Shown here: piece after piece, positions 16,860-25,411 of the stretch | How positions within the stretch are numbered: the stretch's first letter is position 1 | Layout of the letters: each line of letters starts with the position of its first letter | From: Pelagibius litoralis | Lineage (GTDB): Bacteria > Pseudomonadota > Alphaproteobacteria > Kiloniellales > Kiloniellaceae | Direction: 5' to 3' | Assembly (NCBI RefSeq): GCF_011683915.1 | Contig: NZ_JAAQPH010000021.1 | Span: 1 to 64,000, forward strand | Length of the DNA: 64,000 nt | The notes under the pieces: model-generated | What the model was told of the DNA's origin: nothing | Seen by the model: the letters and a program-made list of their open reading frames with translations, nothing else | Database searches by the model: none | Position numbers and translations under genes: made by a program

Positions 16860-18223
16860 AGTACTCCTTTCGCACTTTCGCGCAGCGACCGCATCAACGC
16901 GGTGTTTTCGTAGCGAGCCAATGAAAATTCCGTCCCATAGGAAGGTCGTTGCGCATCAGCGACCCAGGCCGCACAAAGCTCGCCGCCCGCACAGGCGGCC
17001 ATCGTGCCAAAGCCTGACATGGCACAAATCATGAAAGCCCCTTCCAGACACATGGGGCCAATCAAAGGCCAATTTTCTTCGGTCATGGTGTACCAGCCGC
17101 CATAGTGGTGCATGTTCCGTGGCAGCTGGCCATAGTAATCCTTAAGGCCGGGGTTGAGACGTGCGGCCCCGCGTAAGACGATCTCCGGGAAATTGTCCTC
17201 CAGCGGCGGCTCCCACGTCGCGGTGGCCGGTTTTTCGTTGAATGCCCAGCCAAGCTTGATCCAGCTTCCATTGTCCCCGCCATCGGGGCGGCAATGGATA
17301 GCGCCTGGCATGTCCTCGGCCAGCCAGCGAAAGTCGGGCTCAGCCATCAGCATCTCGCGCTCTTCGTCGGTCCAGTCGATCTGTTGGCCGTCGAGATCGA
17401 TCGAGAAGGGCATGTTCCGTGGAATGACCTTCTCCCTGTCCTCAAACGCGATCTTCTGCTGGAACGTGTTGTAGATCGGCAAATCGACGCCCAGCATGTC
17501 GGCGATCCGGCCCGCGAACGGGCCCGCGGCGTTCACGATCCTATCGGCCTTGATGTGGCGGATGCCGCCTTTGCCGGAGAGTTCCAGCTTGTAGCCGTCG
17601 CCCTGCGCAATGTTCTCGACGGCCCCGGTGACCCTTTCGACTCCGGTTCCTTTGAGAGCCTCGAGCATATGCATGCCAAGCTGCTGCCCGCTGATGCCGC
17701 CGCCGCGACGGATATGGATGACGGTCTGAACGTCATGCGCATAGGATGGAAAGGCTTCGCGGATCAGTCGCTGAGCCTGCAGGATATCAACCCCTATAGG
17801 CGCGGTTTCCCAGTCTGGTGCCAGCGCAGGCTCGTACCCTCCGGCGTCTGCGCCCGTGTGATAACGGATAAGCGTGTCGGCGCTGCGGCCCAAGCCGTAA
17901 TGCAATTGCTGCACGAAATCATCGATTTCGGTCCGCCGGGTCACGAGCGAATAGCCGCGGCGGTTCATATTGATGCGGTTGCCGCTCTCACGCGCGACAT
18001 CTTCGAGCAAATCGATCGTGCGGTTGGTGAAAGCGACCATGGTCGGGTGCGGCCACCAGTTGCGGTAGTTTTCGCCCGACTGTGCCGAGGTGAAGGCCAT
18101 CGGCGCGTCCCGATCGATCAAGGCAATGCGTGTGATTCCGTGATTTTTGTTCAGGTAATAGGCCGTTGCGATCCCGACGATCCCGGCGCCGATCACTGCA
18201 ACTTCATAACTGGTCGTCGTCAT
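16856..18223 (-). CDS. FAD-dependent amino-acid oxidoreductase (DAO family)
   Basis: A 455-residue flavoprotein with the N-terminal motif VAVIGAGIVGIATAYYLNKN and a segment AQSGENYRNWWPHP typical of sarcosine oxidase beta or N-methyl-amino-acid oxidases. AADRIVNAAGPFAGRIA-like residues near position 230 and MSGFGTMAACAGGEL near the end complete the FAD fold. Likely substrates are N-methylated or cyclic amino acids. It is the first gene of a leftward pair with proC, which would reduce the imine released by this enzyme. The promoter region contains a 10-bp inverted repeat shared with the divergent TRAP operon. Confidence 0.88.
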   Translation of the reverse strand: MTTTSYEVAVIGAGIVGIATAYYLNKNHGITRIALIDRDAPMAFTSAQSGENYRNWWPHPTMVAFTNRTIDLLEDVARESGNRINMNRRGYSLVTRRTEIDDFVQQLHYGLGRSADTLIRYHTGADAGGYEPALAPDWETAPIGVDILQAQRLIREAFPSYAHDVQTVIHIRRGGGISGQQLGMHMLEALKGTGVERVTGAVENIAQGDGYKLELSGKGGIRHIKADRIVNAAGPFAGRIADMLGVDLPIYNTFQQKIAFEDREKVIPRNMPFSIDLDGQQIDWTDEEREMLMAEPDFRWLAEDMPGAIHCRPDGGDNGSWIKLGWAFNEKPATATWEPPLEDNFPEIVLRGAARLNPGLKDYYGQLPRNMHHYGGWYTMTEENWPLIGPMCLEGAFMICAMSGFGTMAACAGGELCAAWVADAQRPSYGTEFSLARYENTALMRSLRESAKGVL

Positions 18224-18289
18224 TCTTTTCCATCTCTACACGCCTGCCATTTGACCTTTCCGCTCCTCACAGGAGGAAGCAAGAAATCA

Positions 18290-18324
18290 AATCGTATTCG
18301 ATCTTGACAAATATGAATACGATT
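18290..18324. promoter_or_regulatory. Inverted-repeat operator in the divergent promoter
   Basis: Perfect 10-bp arms, AATCGTATTC (18290-18299) and GAATACGATT (18315-18324), have centres 25 bases apart. A TTGACA box (18304-18309) lies between them. A GntR-type regulator encoded in the locus is the natural candidate to bind here. Confidence 0.6.
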
Positions 18325-18398
18325 AACAAGACTTAAGCCGCACTCAAATGGCTGCATGACAGCCTGATCAGAGTCTTGAACCAACCTGGGAGACCGAC

Positions 18399-19379
18399 AT
18401 GAAAACCAAATTACTCTTGGCACTGGCCACAGGGGCAGCCATCGCGTTGGCGTCCGGTGCGGCAGCGCAGGACCGCAAGTTCGTCAATATCGGAACCGCC
18501 GGAATCGGCGGCGGGTACTATCCAACGGGTGGGTTCATCTGCAACGTTCTGAACAAAAGCCGCGAAGCTCAGGGCCACAACATCCGCTGCACCGTGGAAT
18601 CGACAGGTGGTTCGGTCGCCAACCTGCGGTCGATCCAGGCTGGTGAACTGGACGTAGCGATTGCGCAAGCGGACTGGCAGTATCACTCCTACCGCGGCTC
18701 CTCGAAATTCGAAGACGTCGGCGCGAACGAAGACCTGCGTTTCCTTTTCTCCCTGCACATCGACACGGCTCACCTGGTTGCGCGCGCTGACGCGGGCGCT
18801 ACGAGCTTCGACGATCTGGAAGGCAAGATCGTTAACATCGGCAACGCGGGATCGGGCACCGAGGCCACGATGAATTTCGCCCTGTCGCGCTACGACACGG
18901 ACGCGGAAAGCTACTTTGGCCAGGCCACCCGCCTGACGTCCCGCGAACAGGCGCAGGCGCTTTGCGATGGCAAGATCGATGCGTTCTTCTACACCACCGG
19001 TGTCACCGCGTCCTCCATCACCGAGGCCACAAACACCTGCGATGCAACGGTACTGAACTGGAACGACGAGACCATCGACGCGATGATCGAGGAGTTTCCC
19101 TATTACGGCAAATCGATCATCCCCAACGGCACCTATCGCGGTCAGACCGAAGAACTGACGACCTGGGGCCTGCCTGCGACGCTGGTTGCTTCTGCCAGCG
19201 CCGATGAAGAGGTGGTCTACAACATGGTCAAGGCCGTGTTCGATAATTTCGAAGACTTCACGGCGCAGTCGACGCTCTATGTCGCGATCACGCGCGAAGG
19301 CGCGGTCGTGAACGGCCGGTCTGTTCCCGTGCACCCCGGAGCGGAGCGGTACTTCAAGGAAGTCGGTCTGATGGAATAA
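18399..19379 (+). CDS. TAXI-family TRAP transporter substrate-binding protein
   Basis: A 326-residue periplasmic protein with a signal peptide cut near GAAAQD (about residue 24). The mature start FVNIGTAGIGGGYYPTGGFI is the defining pattern of the TAXI (TRAP-associated extracytoplasmic immunogenic) family. CTVESTGGSVANLRSI and DVAIAQADWQYHSY follow. It captures the substrate for the fused membrane protein encoded next. Known TAXI ligands include glutamate, glutamine and other dicarboxylate-like acids. The ATG is preceded by GGGAGACC. Confidence 0.92.
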   Translation: MKTKLLLALATGAAIALASGAAAQDRKFVNIGTAGIGGGYYPTGGFICNVLNKSREAQGHNIRCTVESTGGSVANLRSIQAGELDVAIAQADWQYHSYRGSSKFEDVGANEDLRFLFSLHIDTAHLVARADAGATSFDDLEGKIVNIGNAGSGTEATMNFALSRYDTDAESYFGQATRLTSREQAQALCDGKIDAFFYTTGVTASSITEATNTCDATVLNWNDETIDAMIEEFPYYGKSIIPNGTYRGQTEELTTWGLPATLVASASADEEVVYNMVKAVFDNFEDFTAQSTLYVAITREGAVVNGRSVPVHPGAERYFKEVGLME

Positions 19380-19396
19380 CGGCAAAAGCCAAAGAG

Positions 19397-19420
19397 CGGG
19401 CGCGACATGTTTCGCGCCCG
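19397..19420 (+). terminator. Strong stem-loop between TRAP binding-protein and permease genes
   Basis: A perfect 9-bp stem (CGGGCGCGA / TCGCGCCCG) with a 6-base loop is followed by TTT. It lies between stop 19379 and start 19446 and probably lowers permease expression relative to the binding protein. Confidence 0.6.
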
Positions 19421-19445
19421 TTTCCACTTTTCCAAGGGGGCGCAC

Positions 19446-22043
19446 ATGACCGAGAAAACGCATCAGGAAGAGCTCGAAGATCTTATCGCCGAAAATGATA
19501 CTGGCACGCGCGACCCTTCCGGTCTTGCCCGCAAAGTCATCCTTGGCGTGGCCCTACTTTGGCCGCTCTACCAGCTTTACATGGCGTCCCCGCTTCCCTT
19601 CACCACGGGGATCGGCCTGATTGACGACAGCCAGCAACGGGCCATCCACTTGGCATTCGCGCTATTCCTCGGGTTCCTGACTTTTCCCGCATTCCTGAAT
19701 TCGCCGCGCAGCCGCATCCCGACACTGGATTGGATTCTGGCCATCGTCGCTGCGGGGTGTTCGCTCTATATTCTGATTTTCTACCGGGATGTCGTGAACA
19801 ACGCCGGCGGCGTCCGCACCCCGGTCGAGACCGCCGTCTCGATCATCGGTATTCTGCTGGTGCTCGAGATCACCCGCCGCGTCCTAGGCATATCACTGGT
19901 CATCGTGTCTGCGGTGTTCACGGCCTATGTTTTCATTGGACCAATGTTGCCCGACCTGATGTCGCACCGCGGGTTTTCGCTGAACCGCTACGTCGATCAC
20001 ATGTGGCTGACGACCGAAGGCGTCTTTGGCCTGCCCTTAGGGGTTTCAAACAGCTTTATCTTTCTTTTCGTCCTCTTTGGCTCATTGCTCGACAAAGGCG
20101 GCGCAGGCAACTTCTTCATCAAACTGTCCTTTTCGATGTTGGGTCATCTGCGGGGCGGCCCTGCCAAGGCCGCCGTAGTGTCGTCTGGCCTTACGGGTCT
20201 GATCTCCGGCTCCGCCATCGCCAACGTGGTGACGACAGGCACCTTCACAATCCCCCTGATGAAGCGCATCGGCTTCACCGGGGAGAAGGCCGCCGCCATT
20301 GAGGTCTCCTCCTCCATCAACGGCCAGATAATGCCACCCGTTATGGGGGCCGCAGCTTTCCTCATGACAGAGTTCGTGGGCATCACCTATTTCGAGGTGG
20401 TCGTGCACGCCTTCGTGCCCGCCATCGTCAGCTATATCGGCCTGTTCTACATCGTGCATCTTGAGGCGGTGAAGGCCAATATGCCCGTTCTCGCAAAAGT
20501 GCAAGAAAGCACGCTGTTGCAAGCCTTGGGCCGCTTCCTCTTTGGCTTTGGCGCGGTCGCTCTGGTTGCGGGCATTGTCTATGCAATGGCGACAGGGCTC
20601 GGCGTTGTCGCAGGCCCGCTCGCGACACCCATTGCAGGTGTTCTGATGATCGCGCTTTATATCTGGCTGCTCAAGATCGCGGCCGGATACCCTGAGCTTG
20701 AGATCGACGACCCCAACGCTCCCCTGATCGAAATCCCGAAACTGAAGCCCACCTTGATGGCCGGTTTGCACTTCGCCCTGCCCATTGGCGTGCTGATCTG
20801 GTGCCTGATGATCCAGCGCCTGTCGCCGGGTCTGGCCGTGTCCTGGGCCATAGTTGTGATGGTAGCGATCATGCTGACGCAGAAACCCATCCTGACCTAT
20901 TTTCGCAAAACCAAATCCTCGGGCTTCGCGCCTGAATTCAAGGAAGGGCTTGCAGACCTGATCAACGGTTTCATCGCCGGGTCGCGCAACATGGTCGGAA
21001 TTGCGGTCGCGATGGGGGCTGCCGGAATCATTGTCGGGGCCGTGTCCCTGACCGGACTTGGCCTCCTGATGACCGAGATCATCAATGCGGTCTCGGGCGG
21101 CAACATCATGATCATGCTGCTCTTCACGGCCATCATGTGCGTGGTTCTGGGCATGGGCCTGCCGACAACGGCAAATTACATTGTTGTAGCCAGCGTCATG
21201 GCGCAGCCACTGGTGACCCTCGCCGCACAAAACGGCCTCGTCATTCCGCTATTTGCTGTCCACCTCTTCGTCTTCTACTTCGGCCTCATGTCGGGGACGA
21301 CCCCGCCTGTGGCCGTGGACAGCTTCGCGGGTGCCGCCGTGGCGCGTTCAGATCCAATGAAGACATCGGTACAGGCGTTCTATTACTCCCTCAGAACCGC
21401 GATCCTGCCTTTCATCTTCGTTTTCAATCCCGAGCTTCTGTTGATCGGTGTCGAAAGCTATTGGAGCGCGGCGCTGGTGATCATCTCATCCACGATTGCG
21501 ATGTGCGTCTTTGGAGCCGCGACCCAAGGGTACTTCATGACGAAGAACTGGAAGATCGAAAGCGCTCTGCTTGTTGTCATCGCTTTGTCCTTGCTCAGAC
21601 CGGGGTTCTGGCTCGATCGCATTCAGCCGCCGTTTGAAGCTGTTCCGCCCTCCTCTATTTACACGGTTGCAGAGACTGCCGCGAAAGACGCGCAGATCCA
21701 GATGTTTATGACCGGCGAGAATTTCAGCGGCGATGTCGTTGAACGCCGCGTGGCCATCCCGCTGGGCGAGGTGGGCAGCCCCGGCGCTGACCGTCTTTTG
21801 GAAGCTACCGGCATGACCATGCGCATCGAAGGGGACGATGTGTTTGTCGACAACGTCGATTTCAACAGCCCGGCGCAAAAATGGGGGATCGACTTCGACT
21901 GGCAAATCCTTGAGCTCAGCGAACCAAAGAAGCGCATGGCAAAGGAATGGTTCTACATTCCGGCCTATGGCGCGCTGATCCTGTTGATCCTGTTCCAACT
22001 GGCCCGGCGCCGCAATGCGCAAGGAGAGCCCGCCAATGTATGA
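19446..22043 (+). CDS. TRAP transporter fused 4TM/12TM permease
   Basis: An 865-residue membrane protein that fuses the small (DctQ-like) and large (DctM-like) TRAP subunits, as is normal for TAXI systems. The large domain includes GSLLDKGGAGNFFIKLSFSM and GLTGLISGSAIANVVTTGTF, the substrate/Na+ scaffold region, and later MGLPTTANYIVVASVMAQP. A hydrophilic C-terminal extension of about 110 residues (roughly 740-850) ends in one last membrane helix. The ATG at 19446 was selected because AAGGGGG stands 6-12 bases upstream. An earlier frame opening at 19407 runs through the preceding hairpin. Confidence 0.92.
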   Translation: MTEKTHQEELEDLIAENDTGTRDPSGLARKVILGVALLWPLYQLYMASPLPFTTGIGLIDDSQQRAIHLAFALFLGFLTFPAFLNSPRSRIPTLDWILAIVAAGCSLYILIFYRDVVNNAGGVRTPVETAVSIIGILLVLEITRRVLGISLVIVSAVFTAYVFIGPMLPDLMSHRGFSLNRYVDHMWLTTEGVFGLPLGVSNSFIFLFVLFGSLLDKGGAGNFFIKLSFSMLGHLRGGPAKAAVVSSGLTGLISGSAIANVVTTGTFTIPLMKRIGFTGEKAAAIEVSSSINGQIMPPVMGAAAFLMTEFVGITYFEVVVHAFVPAIVSYIGLFYIVHLEAVKANMPVLAKVQESTLLQALGRFLFGFGAVALVAGIVYAMATGLGVVAGPLATPIAGVLMIALYIWLLKIAAGYPELEIDDPNAPLIEIPKLKPTLMAGLHFALPIGVLIWCLMIQRLSPGLAVSWAIVVMVAIMLTQKPILTYFRKTKSSGFAPEFKEGLADLINGFIAGSRNMVGIAVAMGAAGIIVGAVSLTGLGLLMTEIINAVSGGNIMIMLLFTAIMCVVLGMGLPTTANYIVVASVMAQPLVTLAAQNGLVIPLFAVHLFVFYFGLMSGTTPPVAVDSFAGAAVARSDPMKTSVQAFYYSLRTAILPFIFVFNPELLLIGVESYWSAALVIISSTIAMCVFGAATQGYFMTKNWKIESALLVVIALSLLRPGFWLDRIQPPFEAVPPSSIYTVAETAAKDAQIQMFMTGENFSGDVVERRVAIPLGEVGSPGADRLLEATGMTMRIEGDDVFVDNVDFNSPAQKWGIDFDWQILELSEPKKRMAKEWFYIPAYGALILLILFQLARRRNAQGEPANV

Positions 22044-22461
22044 ACACATCCTTGTCCCCGTCGATATCGAGCAGATGGAGACCAGCGAAAAGGCCGTGCG
22101 AACGGCAGTTCGCATCGCGCAGGACTATGAGGCCACATTGCACTTTCTGACCGTTGTGGCCCCGCTTGGGTCTTTTGCATCGACATTTTTTCCAGACGGG
22201 TTCTCGAAAGAAGTCTCAAAGGCGGCACGGGAGAAGCTTCACGCTTTCACCCACAGCAGGAATCTTGATGGCCTCAAAGTACAGCACGTCGTGGCGCATG
22301 GTGCGATCTACGACCAGATCCTTTCCATCGCGGGCAAGGTGAATGCCGATTTGGTTGTGATGGCGTCGCATCGTCCCGAGTTGAGCGACTACCTTTTAGG
22401 CCCAAATGCCGCGCGTGTCGTTAGGCACGCAAACTGCTCAGTCATGGTGGTGCGCGAGTGA
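22036..22461 (+). CDS. Universal stress protein (UspA family)
   Basis: A 141-residue single-domain Usp protein beginning MYEHILVPVD. The C-terminal nucleotide-loop region is ADLVVMASHRPELSDYLLGP and ends NCSVMVVRE. The glycine-rich ATP loop is changed from the usual GxRGxxG to a HRP form, so ATP binding is uncertain. The gene overlaps the end of the TRAP permease by 8 bases. Usp proteins are often encoded directly after TRAP permeases; a role in modulating the transporter is known for TeaD and is inferred here. Confidence 0.9.
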   Translation: MYEHILVPVDIEQMETSEKAVRTAVRIAQDYEATLHFLTVVAPLGSFASTFFPDGFSKEVSKAAREKLHAFTHSRNLDGLKVQHVVAHGAIYDQILSIAGKVNADLVVMASHRPELSDYLLGPNAARVVRHANCSVMVVRE

Positions 22462-22649
22462 GACACCATCCCCCACCATTCTCCCTGCCTGGCTTTGCAA
22501 GCGCGCGAGGTCTGGCCACTGCCGGTGGGCGTAGCACAGCGCGCTCACCGGGCTCTCTTTCGAACATGCATCTCGCCATGAATACTCGCTTTGAAGAATG
22601 GCAAACCGTCCGGTTAGCAGTTAGTTTTGGGTGAAAGCGAGACCGTTCG

Positions 22650-23321
22650 ATGGAGCATGAGCAGCCCGTGAAACCTGATCAGGCCGTATTCTCCGCCTCC
22701 CAGCCCATCTACGAGGCGCTGCGGAACGATATCCTGTCAGGAAAGCTGTCAGGCGGCGTACCGCTGCGGCAGGATGAAATCGCCAGGAATCACGGCGTGA
22801 GCAAGATGCCTGTGCGTGAGGCGCTCATGAAGCTCGAAGCCGAAGGGTATGTTCTTTTCCGGAAAAACAAGGGCGCGACGGTGCGGGAAATTTCGGTCAC
22901 CGAGTTGCTCAATTTGATGGATATCCGGGTCGCCTTGGAATGCAAGGCGCTGGAAATGGCGATTCCGAACCAGATCCAGTCCGACTTTGATGAAATCGCC
23001 AAAATTCTCGGTGACTATAGCCAGAGTTGCACGACCGCACATTGGAGCGAGATGAACCAGAAATTCCATTACATGCTCTATGAACCTTGCGGTAACGCGC
23101 AGCTACTTGAGATGATCACGGATATTCAACGCCGCATCGGGCCGGTGACCAGGGTTGTGGTGACCGAGGCATCTGGGTTTGAACGCCCCAACAAGGAGCA
23201 TCAGGATATCCTGCAGGCCTGCAAACAAGGCGACGTCGAACGCGGTGTCGCGCTGCTTCAGGCACACATTATCACCACGAAGAAAGAGGCCGCCGCGCGA
23301 CTGCGACGTAACGCGTTCTGA
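22650..23321 (+). CDS. GntR-family transcriptional regulator (FCD type), first of two
   Basis: A 223-residue regulator with an N-terminal winged helix. IYEALRNDILSGKLSGGVPL is followed by the recognition region EIARNHGVSKMPVREALMKL and the wing GYVLFRKNKGATV. An all-helical FCD ligand domain follows (about 85-215), with metal-ligand-type residues in DIRVALECKAL and HYMLYEPCGN. FCD regulators usually sense organic or amino acids and repress nearby transport genes. It lies between the TRAP and ABC operons and could act on the repeats at 18290-18324 or 23431-23484. Confidence 0.9.
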   Translation: MEHEQPVKPDQAVFSASQPIYEALRNDILSGKLSGGVPLRQDEIARNHGVSKMPVREALMKLEAEGYVLFRKNKGATVREISVTELLNLMDIRVALECKALEMAIPNQIQSDFDEIAKILGDYSQSCTTAHWSEMNQKFHYMLYEPCGNAQLLEMITDIQRRIGPVTRVVVTEASGFERPNKEHQDILQACKQGDVERGVALLQAHIITTKKEAAARLRRNAF

Positions 23322-23430
23322 CAGCGATCGGCATTCTTGCTGATCCTGAACTCAATTCCTCCGCAAATTGTCACTTCGACAAGGCTATTCGCCTTGCGAC
23401 CGGCAAAGGGTCTCGAAAAATAAATTGCCA

Positions 23431-23484
23431 TTTTGCATACTAATTGTCGACAAATATCGTTTTTGCACGCAAACTGTCGACAAA
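23431..23484. promoter_or_regulatory. Tandem operator: two direct repeats 30 bases apart
   Basis: Two 24-base copies start at 23431 and 23461 and match at 20 of 24 positions. Each starts TTTTGCA and contains TGTCGACAAA; the first includes the palindrome TTGTCGACAA (23444-23453). The spacing is about three helical turns. They lie just before the second GntR gene and its downstream catabolic operon. A looser copy (AATTGTC..CGACAA) occurs near 23365-23380. Confidence 0.6.
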
Positions 23485-23502
23485 ATTAAGCAGGAGTACC
23501 CT

Positions 23503-24240
23503 GTGGTGGAGTTCAAGTTCCAGCGCGGCTCGGCAACGAACGAAATCTGCGAGGCTGTCAGACGCGAAATCCTGACGCTCGAAATGGAGCCAGGCGCACC
23601 GCTCGACGAAACGACACTCTCCCGACGGTTTAACGTCTCACGCTCGCCAATTCGCGAAGTGCTCAGTCGATTGGCAGCCGAAGGTCTGGTGGAAACGCTG
23701 CCCAATCGCGGGGCCATCGTCGCCCCTATCGATCTCGTAAATTTTTCAAGCTTCATCGAGGCGTTAGACCTGCAACAGCGGTACGCGACGCGTCTGGCCG
23801 CGCGCCACCGAACCGCCGCCGACTTGGTTTGGCTCAAGGAACTGGCTGGGGACTACAGCACAGCGGTAAAGAACCGCGACCGCTTCGGGATCCTTCAATC
23901 CAACTATGATTTTCACAAAGCGATCGGAGAAGTCGGCCGCAATCCCTATGTTTCGCGGCACTACGGCCAGCTGCTGTCCGAAGCGCGCCGGTTCTTGCAT
24001 ATCCACATCAGATTCCTGGAGGCGACGAGTGATGAGAACAAACTCGCCGATCAGCATGACGATTTCATCGAGGCGATCGAAGCCCAGGATGTCATGGCCG
24101 CCGACAGGGTCGCGCACGAACACACCTTCCAATTCCACGACCGTTTTCTGAAAGCACTGCGATACGAGGCCGATGCGGATTTCTCCATCGAAGTCGCTGC
24201 AGGCCTTGGGTCCCGCAAAAAGAAGCCGGTCGTCGCGTGA
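23503..24240 (+). CDS. GntR-family transcriptional regulator (FCD type), second of two
   Basis: A 245-residue regulator. The winged-helix part reads NEICEAVRREILTLEMEPGA then TLSRRFNVSRSPIREVLSRL and GLVETLPNRGAIVAP. The FCD domain contains NYDFHKAIGEVGRNPY. I chose the GTG at 23503 because CAGGAG precedes it by 6 bases; the frame is open upstream to 23368 but that part overlaps the operator repeats. A second GTG follows at once (23506). The stop overlaps the start of the enolase gene, so the regulator is cotranslated with the pathway it probably controls. Confidence 0.85.
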   Translation: MVEFKFQRGSATNEICEAVRREILTLEMEPGAPLDETTLSRRFNVSRSPIREVLSRLAAEGLVETLPNRGAIVAPIDLVNFSSFIEALDLQQRYATRLAARHRTAADLVWLKELAGDYSTAVKNRDRFGILQSNYDFHKAIGEVGRNPYVSRHYGQLLSEARRFLHIHIRFLEATSDENKLADQHDDFIEAIEAQDVMAADRVAHEHTFQFHDRFLKALRYEADADFSIEVAAGLGSRKKKPVVA

Positions 24241-25382
24241 GCTTTGTCGCCAACATCCGTGTGCACACGCACTGCAACGACCTGAGCGGCAAATTCTGGA
24301 ATCCGGCAATCCGATGGACGAAGAAATACGTCGTTTTTGTCGAGGTCGAAGATGGTGCAGGACGCATCGGGCTTGGGGAATGCTGGTGCTTCGACACCGC
24401 GCCCGACACGCTTTGCGCCTATCTCAAAACAGAAGTGATACCAGCCTTCCTGGGTCGGGAGCTGTCCTCCCTCGAAGAAATTTTGACGACCCTTTGGACA
24501 AGGGCGACGCTGACCGCACGACACGGGCTTTTGGCTTCGGCAATGTCGGGGCTCGACATCGCGATGCATGACTTACGGGCCCAATCCCAACAGCGACCGA
24601 TCTGGCGTTCCATGAACGACACGGCGGCGGGGCACGTACGGCTCTATGCAAGCGGCGGTCTTTATGGACAAGGTAAGGGATTGCCCGAGCTGGCGCGCGA
24701 GGTCGCTGGCATGTCCCAAGCCGGCTTCTCGATCGTGAAAATGAAGATCGGCGGGCTCGATTTCGAGGCAGACCTCGAGCGGGTGCGACAGGCCCTGGAT
24801 GTCTTGCCTTCGACGTCACGGCTAATCATTGACGCCGTCTACAGCCTGACACCTGTTGAGGCCTTGCGCTTCTTCGAGGCTCTTCCGACGGAGCGGATCG
24901 AGGCATTTCAGTCACCGTTACCGGCAGAGGACATCGCGGGTATGGCTCGGCTCGTCCGGGCGGGTGTGCCGGTCATGGCGACGGAAGCCGAGTACCGCCG
25001 GGAAGTCCACGCACGGCTAGTCGAGGAACGTGCCGTCTCTTTCCTGCAAACCGCGCCCATCGCCTGCGGCGGGTTCGGCCGCCTGACGGAATTGGCCGAC
25101 TTGGTCCGGGAAACGGAGATCCGGCTTTCGCTGGAGGTCTCATCGACCGCGGTCGCCCTGATGGCAGCCTGCCATTTCGCTGCCGCCGACGAAACGGTGG
25201 CGCATGTCGAATATCACCATTTGCATCAGGTGTTTTTCGACCGCCTGCCATGGTCCGGCACCGAATTCGGGTCGCAAATGCCGCTCCCCGATCGGCCGGG
25301 GCTTGGCATCTCGTTGCCGCAAGACGGGACCGAATTCGCCTTCGAACTTTCAAACTCACCCGAAGAAGATGCGGTCGCCTAA
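24237..25382 (+). CDS. Enolase-superfamily enzyme (mandelate racemase/muconate lactonizing type)
   Basis: A 381-residue protein with the N-terminal capping domain and a C-terminal barrel. The second-strand motif is KMK (Lys168, Lys170 in VKMKIGG). Probable Mg2+ ligands are Asp199, Glu222 and Glu250. On the later strands I see no obvious Lys or His general base. The sixth strand reads FLQTAPIACGG and the seventh LSLEVSSTA, so this is not a standard muconate-lactonizing or mandelate-racemase set. The start is a GTG overlapping the upstream regulator. Context (amino-acid importer, cyclodeaminase-family reductase, aminotransferase) suggests an epimerase or dehydratase acting on an amino or imino acid, for example a hydroxyproline or betaine derivative (inference). 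Confidence 0.85.
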   Translation: MSFVANIRVHTHCNDLSGKFWNPAIRWTKKYVVFVEVEDGAGRIGLGECWCFDTAPDTLCAYLKTEVIPAFLGRELSSLEEILTTLWTRATLTARHGLLASAMSGLDIAMHDLRAQSQQRPIWRSMNDTAAGHVRLYASGGLYGQGKGLPELAREVAGMSQAGFSIVKMKIGGLDFEADLERVRQALDVLPSTSRLIIDAVYSLTPVEALRFFEALPTERIEAFQSPLPAEDIAGMARLVRAGVPVMATEAEYRREVHARLVEERAVSFLQTAPIACGGFGRLTELADLVRETEIRLSLEVSSTAVALMAACHFAAADETVAHVEYHHLHQVFFDRLPWSGTEFGSQMPLPDRPGLGISLPQDGTEFAFELSNSPEEDAVA

Positions 25383-25411
25383 ATGAAATACGAAAACCAA
25401 CGGAGAACGAT

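Noticed and set aside
17294-18307. 337-codon plus-strand frame opposite the flavin oxidoreductase
   Set aside because: It is antisense to a gene with clear FAD motifs and crosses the divergent promoter.
18411-19463. 350-codon minus-strand frame opposite the TAXI binding protein
   Set aside because: It mirrors the binding protein gene and spans its hairpin and start region. No motif supports it.
20082-21230. Long open frame on the minus strand opposite the TRAP permease
   Set aside because: It is rich in His, Asp and Gln, has no family pattern and lies wholly under a well supported permease gene. It is a codon-bias shadow.
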